64,000 nucleotides of DNA. Origin: Macrotrachela quadricornifera. Taxonomy: Eukaryota; Rotifera; Eurotatoria; Philodinida; Philodinidae. This document shows, piece by piece, positions 22,821 to 36,600 of the stretch. Positions within the stretch are counted from its first letter, which is position 1; every line of letters begins with the position of its first letter. The stretch lies in assembly GCA_022393335.1 (NCBI GenBank), contig JAJEKB010021303.1:1160693-1224692 (forward strand), read 5' to 3'. The notes below the pieces were generated by a model that saw only the letters and a program-made list of their open reading frames with translations, was not told the origin of the DNA and did not search any database. Position numbers and translations under genes: made by a program.

Positions 22821-23674
22821 CTTTTACTATTCAGGGAGATGCCCTATACCAGTTAGACTAGAAGAACATCTAATCTTGGTTCAGCCTCGGTGTTTATTAC
22901 CATCGACGCTAACACTTTTCTATTGTCTTCTTTCAATAGAAATGTGAACTTCGATTGTTTAGTGAATCTGTAGGAAAAAACAAAATAAAATTCAAGAGTT
23001 TTTCGTTACCTGATATCTGGTAACGGCGTACTTAGCGTTATTTGGTAACTTGTAAGTGGTATCACTTTCTACAAATCAGATAGGTAGTAAGTGATGAAGA
23101 ATGCAATGTGATGATAAATAATGTATGGTCAAATCAGGCATTTATCATTTCTAAGTAGAAAGTTTTTATATCATAAAACTACTTACTATTACTTTGGTAG
23201 ATGGAAGTGGAAGTAACAGTAATATGATACCCCTTATGTACATACACATGTGTCCTTCAGTTTAAAGCGAGCTCATGTTTTGAAATATTTGTTAATCCTT
23301 TTCTGTAACAATGAGAGCCGCAAGAGTAGAAAAACAACTTGAATTCTGGCCATGTTTATTACAGCTGGAACGATGATAATGAGCAATGCGGCAAGCTCAG
23401 CACACACTTCAGAAGCTGCTTGATTGGCGATGAAAAACAATGAGTAAGAAGCTGCGCACTAGAGTTTCGATGGTCCTTATGAATAAAGAGTTCTATTTTT
23501 GTAGCATCTCTATTTTAAACTCCAGTAGCGAATAAAACTGCATTACAAAACACTACAATGACTAATAGAATGACAGCAGGAGAAGGCAGTTAAAGAATAT
23601 GGTTTTTTTTTAGTTATATAGGGTTTATAGTTTACTACACATAAAATGTTCAACTCTTCGCCTTATTTCTTTAG
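22821..23674. other. Non-coding sequence before the NHL exon
   Basis: No exon with a signal peptide could be identified here. The stretch ends with the pyrimidine-rich acceptor CTTATTTCTTTAG of the NHL exon. It is either part of the large first intron or a promoter region with an unseen small first exon. Confidence 0.4.
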
Positions 23675-26600
23675 CACCAAATATTTCATCCACATTTTGT
23701 CCCTCTGCAATATGGAAATCAGATGGGTTAACTGTTGCTGGTGACGGCACTCCTGGCTCAGCATCTAATAAATTATTTCGTCCATTTGACGTAGCTGTTG
23801 ATAGTCTACTTAATATCATTGTTGCTGATTCAGGAAATAGTCGTATTCAAAAGTATTTTACGGATGGTACAATTGCTACACTAGTAACGAGCGTATCCGC
23901 GATTAGAATATTTCTCGATCGTTTCGATAATCTCTATTTTACTAACTCGCAATGCATATGTGTTCAAAAATTATCTGCTGTAAATAACTTATTAACAACT
24001 GTTATTGGTACAGGACAACTGCGCAACTCACTTGGACTGTATGTCGACTTTAACGGTACAATTTATGTTTCTGATGCGAGTGATTGTGTAGTGAGAAAAT
24101 GGACAGTGGGCACAACTCTTGGAGTTCTAGTTGCTGGTGGCAATGGGTGTGGCAGTGCATTGAATCAACTTGCGGGACCTGCCGGAATTTTTGTTGATGA
24201 AGTGGTTGAAATCGGTGCACTTTATATTTGTGATAGAGGCAATTTTAGAATTATGAAATGGTTACCCGGTGCAACGTCAGGAACTGTTGTGGCAAATTGG
24301 AGAATAAAGGAATATGTTCCAAATTTAATTATTCTTGACGCTAATATGATAATGTATATATCAAAAGGGAATCAAATCTGGAAATGGATACCGTTTGCTG
24401 ATGAAGGACAAGTAATTCTCGGAAATGTGAATAATACATCTGGTAATCAAGCAAATGAGTTGTTCTTGCCACAGGGAATTAAATTTGATAAGTTTTGGAA
24501 TTTTTACGTAGCAGATCTGTGGAATCACAGAGTGTTGAAATTTGAAATCGATATACAGACATGCGCAACAAGTAATGCTAATAGTAAGTTATTTGAGTTA
24601 AAGCTTGATGTGCGAAAACAGATTTTGTTGTTGAGGAGCAATAGTTTCCTCCTTCTAAAAACTTTCTCCGTATCTCACACTGTTCTTTGTTTTCTTAGCT
24701 GATACAGCAACTATCATAACTATGATTACGACCATCACCGATACAGTATCAAAAACAAGCATGTTTTCAGATTCTGTTTCTGCGGCTATATCAGGTACCG
24801 TCCAACTATTTTTTTTATTTTCTAATACGTGGGCCAAGGGTTTCCAGAGAAGATGTGTCGCCAATGTCGACCGATTAAGAAGACTAACAGAAGTTTTAAA
24901 AATACTGTATTACAATCAGAATTTTGCGGGATTCACAGATTGAAAGTTGGGGGAAAATCTTTGAATGGCCTGAAAATAATGTTTGTATGAATTTCAATAC
25001 GCAAAATAACATCCTAATAGAAGAAAAAAATATATTAATATACCAAAACAAAGCGCAACACTGTTTCTACACAATAATATCCTGTTTGTTTGTTTTCTGC
25101 AAGTTATCTATCAACAATGCGAGTTTTCGTAAGATGCACAGATATATTGCCACATGTTCTTAATTTTCAGTCTCTCAGAATGAGCTCATCTATTCTTGAA
25201 AGGTTATTGCAAGATCGTTGATCATTAACTCACCTTACAGAGAATTCTCTCGTCGTTCACACTGCAACATCTATACGATACAAGGCATTCAGTAAGTCCC
25301 ATTACTACTTTGAAGGACATATATTGCCTTAGTGCTGGTTTTGAAAAAAGATGGATGATGTTAAGCAACACGATTGGCCTTCTCGAGAAATTTGATTTAT
25401 TTTATCTCAAACTGTTATAAAAGGTGTCTGAAAGTGATTTATAGTAAAATTGCTTTCATAAAGCTGGTTTTTGCTGTTTTACGTCGATCGAGATACTCCA
25501 TAACTGTTGGATATAGATAAACAGGTTATTTTTGTCCTTAGAAGATGAGACATGACGGAGTTACTTAGTGCTGCTCGCTTGATTTTTCTAACTCAAATGT
25601 GATGTCAAGCGGTATTTCATAGATTGTAGAGTCTTAAAAGAGAAATCTCTGAAAAAATTTCGAATGCAAACGATAAAAACTCAAGGTGATTCTAAATAGA
25701 TATTGGCAGCAGGATATCATCTGGAGCTAGCAATTCTTCAACGATGTAATTGCTCTTCAATTTTTCTCTTCCTCATGTCATTCTATATCACTTTTTCAGA
25801 ATTTCTACTATATCTATAACTCATAGACCCATCTCCGAACAGTTCCCAATCAAAGTTTAGAATCGGACCGTGATATATTTCATATGATTGACTCACACTG
25901 AACTGTATAGAGTTATATGTGTAACTAAATACGTATTTCAATCAGCACTGCCTCAGCTTCAAATGTCATCTTCATCTAAGGAAATTCCAAAAACCTGGAA
26001 TATTTATTCCGTAAATTTTACTGTTGATTAACTAGATATTACACGCCCAACCAGCACAACAGTTGACACAACTTCTGACACAACAACAGATATAACAGCT
26101 GACAGAACAATCGACATAAGAGCGGATATAACAACCGAGAGAGAGTATATAACAGTCGGGACTACTTCAGAAGAAAGCATCGTAACTGCGACGCCTGGTA
26201 AGTAGAGAAATGCGGATACTGCAGATGACTATATTATTGGCTTTCGAAGAAGTTCATCTATTCAACTGAAAATTTTCTTAGTCTAGAGTTGATTTCATCT
26301 AAATGTTTTAGTATTGAAACTATCCTGTTATCAGATATAATAGCTATTCATTCTGCAACTGAGGACCAGTCACCACTAGGAGTGCCAACTTAGTTTATAG
26401 TCATAATTGAAAATCATCGCAAGAAAAAAGGAAAATTACTCTCTTTGGAATTGATATATGAACCTTGATGAAACAACGTATATCACTTGTTTTTCAGGCA
26501 ACATTCCGTTATTGCATCTTTTGTTTGTGACTGTTCTCAAATCAATCTGTTTTGTTACCTATTTTCATCAGGTTTCATGATGAATTAGCATCAAGTTAAT

Positions 26601-28863
26601 CCTCGATGTAGATCCAATCTGGCATCATTTGTGATAAAACTTTTAAAAGCTCGTCATCTATTTGAGTTTTTTCTCATGTTTCCTTATTATAATATCAGAC
26701 TTTCTTACCAATGAAGCAAGATCTAGAATACATTTTAATGTAGCTTGATATTAATTTGTTATGGAAACTAATCAATCTAGTCAATAAAATAGAGCTTTGT
26801 TTGAAAAATTATAGAAAAGATATAATAATGATGAAACAAAGTTGATACGAAGCGCCATGTTCTAGATCGTTTTTTCACTAGTAAAAATTGGAATTCTACA
26901 GCTTGAATTAATTCGAAAGTTACTCAAAAAATGGAAGATGATACCTTGAAAAATCCGGCAATAGTCAGCAGTAACTGGTGCCGGCGTTAGAAACAAAAAA
27001 TGAAAACTATTTTTCGAATAGCTTTCGATAGGAACAAGTTAGTGACCTGCAGTGTGCATCATTCGAAAGAGCAATATCTGGCTCACAGAACTACACAGAA
27101 GAAGTCATTAATCAACTATTGATTAATTAGAAACATATCGTAAAGATATTTTGTGAAAAGTTTTTTCGAAACGTTAGTTCAAAGAAAATCAAATTAAGAT
27201 AAACTCATTTGATAAAAAAAATGTACTATTTCAAATGGCACAGAGACGAGCTCACTAGTTTACTTCTAATGAAGAGTTGTGAGCCACCCTCAGTTCAGTA
27301 CTGATCTATGTTTTTAGTTTTAAAACAACCTGAAATCATTTTATCAGTTGCCTTTTAATGATAGTATAGAATAGGACTTTCACCGCGAATCAAAACGACA
27401 GAAAAATGCAGAAAATCTACGAATTAATTCATTGCGAATACTCTATTTATACGATTATGAAAAAATTATTAAGAAAATGGTTTCAATTTGTTTTAAAACT
27501 AAAAGTGTAGTTCATTCTTGAATTCATGGTAACTTATAACTCTTCATTAGAAGTAAACTAGTGAGCTCGTCTCTGTGCCATTTGAAATAGTACACTTTTT
27601 TTTTTATCAAATGAGTTTATCTTAATTTGATTTTCTTTGGACTAATGTTTATAAAAACCGTTCGCAAAATATTACAATATGTTTCTGATTGATGAATGGT
27701 CAAGTAATGGGATTTCTATGTGATTCTGTGCTGCAAATATTGCTCTTTCGAAGAATGAGTACCGAAGGTCACTAGCTTGTACCTATCGAAAGCTATTCGA
27801 AAAATAGTTTTCCTTTTTTTATATCCGGCGTCCACATTAATTAGTTTGTATGTTAAGAATGTGAAGTTGCTGGTAAATACTATGTCACCAACTACTGATA
27901 ACTGACAAATTCAATATTCAGCTAACGTATTTAAAGAAACTCAAGAAAGTTTTCATAGGAAAGTCGAACACTATCACATGATATGTTATTTCCAGTTTCG
28001 AGAAGCTCATATCGTTTTTTAGTCTACTGAAGCTTTGCAGTTCACTTGAAATTTGTCTTTTCATTTTAGCTTCATGCAATCCTTCATGCAAGAGTGGTGG
28101 AACATGCAACAGTAACGGTACTTGCACGTGTCCGAACGGTTACAGCGGTCCAACCTGTGCAATTCGTATGTGCTAGATTTTTCTCGAACGAACGTCTTAA
28201 TTGTGTTGATCTTTCATTCTTTTTCTGCCGATAGAATCGATTGGTTTATGTACCAATGATGAACTGAACAGCTCGGCTCCCATTCTGTCCATTACATTCG
28301 GTGCCGGTGTACCACGATATTCAAACGCAATACCTGCTGACTTTAATTTCACTACAACATATGAACAACTCTTCTCGGGCCCTGTCTATGACGGGCGGTT
28401 CGCTTTTGTGAATTCAGTTCTAGGCGATTTCAGTGCATGGCACGCTGGAGCACCTGATCATACGGGCGACGCAGGTGGGTATATGCTGTTAGTTAATGCG
28501 AACTATCAACCTGGTCAATTTTACAATGGTACAGTCAGTGGTCTGACTATCGGTAACCATTATCAATTCTCCGTCTGGGTGGCTAATATTGTTCACTCCG
28601 CGTATAATATCTTGAAGCCGGACGTGTTATTTCAGGTTCGATCTCTATCGGCTGGTAATGCCTTACTTGCGCAAGTAGAGAGTGGCCCTATACCTGAATA
28701 CGAAAGTATGACTTGGACGCAATATGGTTTGTCATTTGTTGCACCGACCACTTCAGTGGCTCTGTTAATGATTTCAAATGCACCAGGTGGAAACGGAAAC
28801 GATTTGGCCCTTGATGATATTCAATTGCGCGGTTGTGCGCCTAAAGGTTTTACTGACGATTAG
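23675..28863 (+). CDS. Extracellular NHL-propeller/EGF protein with bacterial-type C-terminal domain
   Basis: Five exons all joined in phase 1: 23675-24583, 24699-24794, 26036-26197, 28070-28165 and 28235-28863. They give 630 residues without the start exon. Exon 1 (303 residues) is an NHL beta-propeller: repeats of the type GLTVAGDGTPG...NKLFRPFDVAVD...VADSGNSRIQKY, IYVSDASDCVVRKW and LPQGIKFD..WNFYVADLWNHRVLKF. Exons 2 and 3 are Thr/Asp-rich, likely O-glycosylated linkers. Exon 4 is one six-cysteine EGF module (CNPSCKSGGTC...CTCPNGYSGPTC). Exon 5 (209 residues) has MLLVNANYQPGQFYNGTV, TWTQYGLSF and NAPGGNGNDLALDDI. These are the hallmarks of a domain common in Bacteroidetes and other bacterial surface proteins (CBM/galactose-binding-like beta-sandwich, named from memory of the motif). 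The stop is at 28861-28863. The role is probably extracellular binding. The start exon is uncertain (see 19783). Confidence 0.8.
24795..26035 (+). other. Intron between linker exons of the NHL gene
   Basis: 1.2 kb, GTACCG...ACTAG. It contains short ORFs (24722-24943 and 24924-25163) that overlap the exon or run through the intron and show no protein-like character. No repeat was recognised. Confidence 0.5.
26974..27837. mobile_element. Foldback element inside an NHL-gene intron, about 864 bp
   Basis: Arms of about 310 bp (26974-27285 and about 27530-27837) are reverse complements. Examples are CTATTTTTCGAATAGCTTTCGATAGG, ATCAAATTAAGATAAACTC and CACAGAGACGAGCTCACTAG, each found once per arm in opposite orientation. 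Ends are ACTGGTGCCGGCG and, reverse complemented, ATGTGGACGCCGG, with TA outside both (26972-26973 and 27838-27839). It has no ORF. It lies in the 1.9-kb intron 26198-28069 and explains much of its length. Confidence 0.75.
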
Positions 28864-30688
28864 ATCTTATAATCTTAAAAGAAAAGTCTCCAAAGGAAAA
28901 TTCTATAGTGTTTTTCATTTGAATCTCACAGAGATTGCGCTAACAGCTATTTCATAAAAAGATCTTTCTTTCAGAAAAGTTGATTTTCGTGAATAAAATA
29001 GTTTTTGAGATAAACGTACAGGATTTATGACTGAATTATCTACTATACCTACTTTAAAAAAATTCACATTCTGGAAGATTTTGTCTAGATATTTCAAAAG
29101 TTTCTGAAATGACCTAACATAATATAATTAGATAGATCAGTGTAAAATCACAAAAAATTGTGAGCGATTGCATGTGATATTAATTATGTGTTTCTAGAAG
29201 TGTAGTCGCACGTATCTTAATATGTTTTAGTGATTGATATGTGATATTGCTGTACTTTATCTTGATAACTAATGATAGGTAGTGAGAACATATTAAAAAC
29301 GTTTTTGTGTCAACAGTCAATCTCTGCGAAGTTTTTTTTTCTTCTATATACTTCATCCTAGAGAACTGCGCTTTGTTTTATTGATTATGACACTTGATAC
29401 TCCTTTGGATGAGAGACAGGAATCTTTTAATTAGACTCTAATTGTGTCGAAAACTTGTTTAGTCTGATAAATTTCGAAGGGTTTTTCAAAATTTCAGAGA
29501 TTTTTACTCTTCCAGAATTTGAAGCAAGCAATAATTAAAAGGAGAAAACATTTCTCGTTCAGATGAAACATTTCCTGATACTATATTTTGAAGAATAATG
29601 AACAAAGCTTCGTACGGGCAAAGGCTCCATTCTATAAATCTGGTTTTGTTGTTCAGATAACTTGTGAACGCTAAGATTTAGAGACGCAAAAAAATATCGT
29701 AACTTTACTTCCATGAGCTCAACATTTGTGAAAAGTTTCAAAAGTATTTCATGCACTATAGCAAAAATTAATTTTTGAGAGGGGTTTCTTAAATGTGCGA
29801 TTGCACTGTATAGAGTGTTAAATGTTCATTTGATCGAATGGGGCTCTCAAATGCTACTGTTTTTTTCAGTTTGATTAACTATAAAATCTGTTAAGTATTG
29901 GGTGCTTCTAATTAAAATGAGTTGCCAGTATTTCATCAATAGCTGTTTTGAAAAGATTTCTTGTTTCATCCTTTACAAAATTATAAAAAAACTTGGTCTC
30001 AAACTTAATTTATACAGAAATCAACCAGATGCTACTGTAAGGCATCGATATGACCAACCAAGGGGAAAGAAGCAGAACCATACAGATCCATAGAGATCCA
30101 GGATCCACATTTTTCTCCTTGTCCGAGTTTCTACAGCTTTTATTTTGAAAAAATCAAATAGTTTTTCACGCTTCTTTAAAACTGAAAATTAATAAAACAT
30201 TTTGTTTTTCTACATTAAAATGAGCTCTTTCTCATCGTCTGGAGCTATAAGTCTACTTTAACCAAGTATTGTGAAACACAAAAATAATGTTAAAATTTCA
30301 TAGACAACAGTAAAAGTGACTTCATTTTAATCTTTTCATTCGATAAAAAAAATATTCAAAATTTTGATTCCTTTGTATATTAATCATCAATAACTGAATC
30401 TTCGATGTAGAATACATTTATCACTCTAATTTTAGCTAATCTAAACTGGGTGAAAATAGTTAATGAGAGGTTCCACTCGATTTTCTTTCAAAGTTGACAA
30501 AAGTACCAGTGTGATACAAGCTCGAAAACTGGCTAAACGATAATGTTCATCCATTTTTGTTTGCATTACAACACATAAGGAGCCATTCTATCATGACTGA
30601 AAGTATCCTCAGATTCTCGATTGACTATTTTTCGAATATGTGGTAGTGAATTTTTCATTGTTCTTACTTACTTTTTCTTATTATTAAG
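28864..30688. other. Interval between the two large surface-protein genes
   Basis: AT-rich with only fortuitous ORFs (28915-29097, 29559-29756 and 29902-30093). I looked for a signal-peptide exon ending in phase 1 that could start the following gene and found none. It ends at a splice acceptor TTATTATTAAG (30688). Confidence 0.45.
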
Positions 30689-33600
30689 ATTCAACATGTA
30701 CCGCGTTCTGGAGAATGCCTTCGTCAGACCAAACTACTTATTTCATATATCGCAATGCGAATACACGTATCAGTGGTGACAGTAGTCGCAGTGTTTGTGC
30801 ATTTTTTCGTGTCAGCAACTTAAATGTTGACAATATCATCGTAGATATCGGCTCAGCCAAGACAACAAGAGTTGGAGGATGTAATAGACATTTTGCATTA
30901 GACATTGCTAATGCGACACATATTAACGTGTTTGGAATGTGCGACATGTTTGATAATGATTTCATCTTTGTTGGACCAGACACACTCTACGATGGTGCTT
31001 TTCATCAAATATGTCTGACGTACAATTCTACGAATGCAAAGTTATGTGCTTATCGAGATTATCAAAGACCAGTATGTATCACTCGGAATAACGGGCCTTA
31101 CAATACTGCTCTAGGTAATGTGAGAATCGGTTGGTGGCCAGATGGTAATCGCCAATTCGTTGCGTCAGGAGGTGGATTGATTCGATCAGTATTGTTATTT
31201 GATGGCGAAATTTCACAAGATTGCGTCATTCAAGAACTCAATGTAGCATTAGCAATGGATGCGATAACAAACATAACAATTTGGTCAAACACCACCGAAT
31301 CTAATACTTGCAACTACCATGGAACGTGGCACATGGGAGAATGTGTTTGTGAAACAAAATTTGATGGTCAAAATTGTTCGATGTGTGATCTAGGATACTT
31401 TAACTATCCCAATTGCTATCCGTGCAGTGATTGTGAATCTCATCATGGGACCTGTGATCATGAAAATGATACCTGTAGTTGTGAAGATTTCGTCCATTTC
31501 ACAGGCCTATTATGTGAGGAATGTCAGCCCACCTATTATGGACCACAGTGTACAAATAGCACACAGCTACTATCTGTGCAACCTACAACTGTGAGTGATG
31601 TTTCCGCACGAGATGGTATCGATATTAGACTGATTGGTGCTTACTTCTACTTTTCTTCTATAAATGATGTTTTATGTCAGTTTCAATCGTCTGTCACATG
31701 GACTGTTGTAGCAAGTAGCGGAAATATTTCAACGGTGGTCTGTACACTGTCTAATTACACAGAACATGAAGATGTCTATGTTTCACTCTCACTCAATAAT
31801 GGCACTACATGGGTCAACAAATCATATGATTCATTGAACTATTCTATCTCAATCCAAATCAGCTGTCCGACAAATGGTTCATGTTTTCGTGGTGAATGCT
31901 ATTTGGGTGGTTGTAAATGTCCGTCCGGTTACAGTGGATACCTATGCGATCAATGCGACATTGGCTATTTCTTTATTAATTCGAGTTGGTATTCTTGGAT
32001 TCGTGAATGTGTACTGTGCTCATTGTATTGTCAAAATAATGGAACCTGTGCCAATTCAACATGTATTTGCCAACATGGTTTTACTGATCAAATGTGTGAT
32101 AAATGCCAAGAAAATCAATTTGGTCCTCTCTGTTTACCATATCCAATGATTCAATCAATCGATCCGCCGTCAATCAATGACATTGGTGGTATAAATTTAA
32201 CGCTCTATGGTGTAAACTTTAATTCAAGTGAATATATTCCTCGATCTTGTATGTTCTTTTCTGATGCACCAGACATAAACATATCAGTCATTCCAGCGAT
32301 AATTCTGAATGATTCAGTATTAATTTGTCCAACGCCTCTCAATCTATTTATTCCTACAGTTCAATGGTTTCTTCGATTGATGGTAGATGGAGTCGATCAA
32401 AATTATTCAATTTTTATCCTTCAGGTTTAGATTTGCTTTTCCTTGCGTATGTTTTCATCGCTCTTATGTCTAGCATAGAGAACAAGAAAATATAATCCCT
32501 TGAGTAAATGAAGAATCAGATGAAATAAAATAAGTTCACGATCGTGCGTGTTTGCATTAAAACAGAGACGAAAAGACTGAAGATCAAAGGTCAAATGCCG
32601 AAGTACTACATTAGATAATGTGATGCTATAGCACTAGTATTTTAGCTATCCAAAATTTCAAAGATTTTGCTTTTGTTGAATACGAGAAGAATAATTTTTA
32701 CAATTGTTTTTCAAACTTGTCGAGCATTCTTTATATAGTGAGTAATAATCTAAAACTGGTTTTGAACTATTCGTTCAATTAATTAAGTAGACTAGATTTA
32801 GCCTTAATAAATGAAATTGTTGTTTTTTGTGACTTTTCATGTTTTGTAATTATGAATGATAGTTTCCTTAAGCATCAAGTTGTGAATCTCGTCGTTTTGG
32901 ACAGAAACAATTTGAAATAAACTTGATTGTCTATATTTTAGGTTAATAGTACATGCCCGAATTCCACAAATTGTGGAGTTCATGGATATTGTCAGTTTGG
33001 TCAATGTATCTGTACATCTTCATATTATGGATTATCTTGCGAGCTTATATCGACTCCACTATTACTGTATCAATCGCTGTCTATTATTATGAATGAATCC
33101 AGTTCGACCTCTGTAAATTTGACTTCATATGTCATTTCTGGAATTCCACCGTTTCGATACCAATTTCTGGATACTGGCGACGCATATTCAGTTAACTTCT
33201 ACTACAACTGTCTTTCTTTAGACGAAGCGTCTGGTGTGTTAAATATAACTAGAGCAGTGGCTTCACTACAAAATTATACTTTTACTCTTTCGGTATCTAA
33301 TGTTTTAGTAGCAGTAAATTTAACGTTAATTATTCAAGTCCCACCTTCATACACTGCGATTGTATCCTGGACAAAGTCGCACCAGTATCTTTCAGGTAGT
33401 ATAATTCAATTTCTGACATATTCCGGAAATTCAACAATGTCGTACGCTCGAATAGCAATTTGGATAGATGATACTATGTCCATTAAACTGAATGCCGATA
33501 GTGAAGGTCATTTTAATGGATTCTATTGGCTCGCAAGTAATTCATTTGGTGGTCAATTACGTATTGCTGCATCACATCCAGTAATAACTTCATCGCCATC

Positions 33601-36600
33601 ATCACAAGATATAGTATACATTGTCTACCTTCGACTTTCATTGTCTCAGTGGATATATCGATTCTATACAGGATATACAACTAACTTCACTGACTTTGCT
33701 ACTATTCGTAATGTGGGTGATTTTGATATTAATAATTTCACTATCGATTTGATACAGAACACACCATGCATTGAAGAATATTCGATACGGCCATCATCCA
33801 TAGCTGTTCTAGCAGCATCATCAACTATGACAGTTTCATTATCGATATTACTCAATTGTTCGTTGACAAATGAATATATGAACTTTACTATAAATAAATC
33901 TGGATTATCTTTGTTGACATCAGCAGGCTTTATTACTACTAGTCAATGGAGCTGTCAGACTCGAAATGACTGCAATAGTCATGGTTCATGCGTCAATAAT
34001 GAAACATGTTCGTGTGCAAATTCATATTCTGGCGATTCATGTCAGCAATGCGCACCAGATCGATTTGCCTATCCGATGTGTGTCACTTGTCCAGCATGTA
34101 TACGAGGAAAATCTGTATGTAACAACTCAGTTGCTATTTGTGATTGTATTGATAATACTCGTATCTACGGTTCATTATGTCAATATTGTCAACAGGGCTA
34201 TTATGGCGACAATTGTACGAATATTCCTATAGTTTTCTCAATATCACCTACATCGGGTCCTGAGCTGTCAAATGAAACACATGTCACACTCTATGGTGAC
34301 AACTTTCAAAACGGTTCAGCATTTTGTTTAATCACTGATCAAAATGAGACGATGCCGATTCCAGCTACTTTCATTAGTTCTGCACAGATAACATGTATAT
34401 TTCCCGTTCATTCAATAGAATTAGTTCGAGTACAGCTACGTTTGAACGACTCCATGATTTCTGAGATGATTACATTGTTCTATCAATACTTGCCAAGTTG
34501 TCCATTAAATGTTTGCAATCACGGATATTGTGTGTTTGATACTTGCCGATGTCAATATCCGTATTTCGGTATGAACTGCTCTTTGTTTCCGATTCCACCC
34601 GTTCTGAGAACAATACCAAATGTGACTTTAATGGAAATGTCATCATTTACTCTTAATATTTCTGAATATTTGACTCAAGGTGATTCTCCTCTTGATTGGT
34701 ATCTCAGTGGGCCTATAACTTCCAATCTTTCAATCGATCCGTATTCTGGATTACTGACGTGGTCATCAGCAGTTGCTTCATCTACACCTTATTATATAAC
34801 AGTAAATGTTCATCAAAGTTCGACTGATGTGATTGCTCAACAAAGTTTTGTTATTAAAGTAAAAATGGGCTACAATGTTACTGTTCAGTTCCAAAACTCA
34901 CAGCAAATTCTGACCAGAAAAACCACACTGCAAATTAACGGACAAATTGTTAATAACTCAATTGGTCTTAACAATCGAATAGTAAAGATATGGATCCTTA
35001 TAAATGGCATTCGACGATATCTTCCTACGATCGCTGTTGCGGGCGAATCAACTCAATTTACAGCTTATTATACTCCACTAACAAACGAATATGGAACGCT
35101 CTTTGTAGGTGCCCAGCATCCGGCTGATCCATCGAACAACGAGCCTCAAGATCGTCTCACATTATTTGGTTTAAATGTACAAAGACTTATTACCAACACG
35201 TTGAATATCAAAGCGGGAGACAATATTACGAACACATTTGCATCAGTCGCCCTGCTTTCGAATCCATGCGACTATCCTGTCGAAAATTTGACCTTATCAG
35301 TCGTCAGTCCTTTGGCAGCTGTGTCGTTCTTCAATATATCATCAGCGAACTGTCATCTAACCCACATTCCTCCATCAACTAGTTGCTACATCAATCTCAG
35401 CATCAGATTCAACGCCAGCGGTTCTGGTAATCTCGTGCTCGTATGGACTGCCAATGATATACAATCAGTGATTCTGTCACTTTCAATCAATGTAATGTTT
35501 GAAAAAGTTGAATTCAAGTTAAATCCATCATCGTCAAATTTTATTATTCCCCGCAAATCTCAAGAAACATTAGTTATCACCATATATAATACGGGATCTC
35601 ATCGTCTTGGACCCTTAACGGTTTCCCTGCCAAATCAAACGTACATCTCAGTGTTAACCTCGGATATTTCAACATTAGATGAATCGGCAAATGCCAGTTT
35701 CACTTTTGGAATTCAAATTCCTGAATCTGCACCATTAAGTACATTTACTATTCGAGGTTACATCGTTGATCGTATCAATTCTCTTTCTCAACCATTTCAA
35801 ATTCAACTCACTATTGTTGGAAGTAATGACACTTTGTTCAATCTGAACATAGTGTGTCAAGACGAATTTTCCTACTTTGGTAGTAATACAACAAATCTTG
35901 CTAATGTAACAATCACAATCACGAATGATCAGCTCAATATCAAATATGTTCGCCGAAGTAATGAAACAGGACAAGTATCAGTACTACTTGTGGCTGGCAT
36001 CTATGAGATATCAGCTCAAGCTTTAAAACATTCAGGTTACTATGGTGTTGTAAAAGTTGACCGAGCAACAGCGACGTCTAATACGTTAGTTATCTTTCTT
36101 CAACGTATTCTTGTTTCATATGTATTCAAAGTCAGTAAAGTCTCGATCGACCAAACATATACCATAACGATGGACACTCAATTTGTCACATACGTTCCAG
36201 CTCCTGTATTAGTCATTTCACCAGCTACGGTAGATCTTGATGAACTGGAAGCGAATGAAAGTATTAAACAGATCGACCTTACTTTCACCAATCATGGTCT
36301 TATTCGACTTTCAAACATTGAATTGAGATTACCTGATGAGCACTCCTATTTGAGATTCATTATTCGACAATTGCCAATTGGTGATATTGAAGCCAACTCT
36401 TCTATTATTGTCACTGTTGATGTTCACCGTATGAATATAACTCGAAGAAAACGTGCTTCAATTCTTGTTATGTTCGGGTCATACATTGCTGAGTACGTTT
36501 GTGGTGTAATACGTACAATTGGGGCCTCATTGCCAGCTTTTATCAGCAAATATTCTCCACCAATTAACATACCTAAGCCGAGTTCTAGTGGTAGTGTAAG

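Noticed and set aside
23625..23819. Minus-strand ORF opposite the NHL exon
   Set aside because: The + strand frame encodes clear NHL repeats.
24722..25163. Two short + strand ORFs in the NHL gene intron
   Set aside because: They overlap a linker exon in another frame or lie in the intron; no domain and no splice support.
31874..32149. Cys-rich ORF in another frame of the giant surface gene; likewise 33966-34232
   Set aside because: Alternative-frame readings of the EGF-coding sequence; the main frame has the proper EGF spacing.
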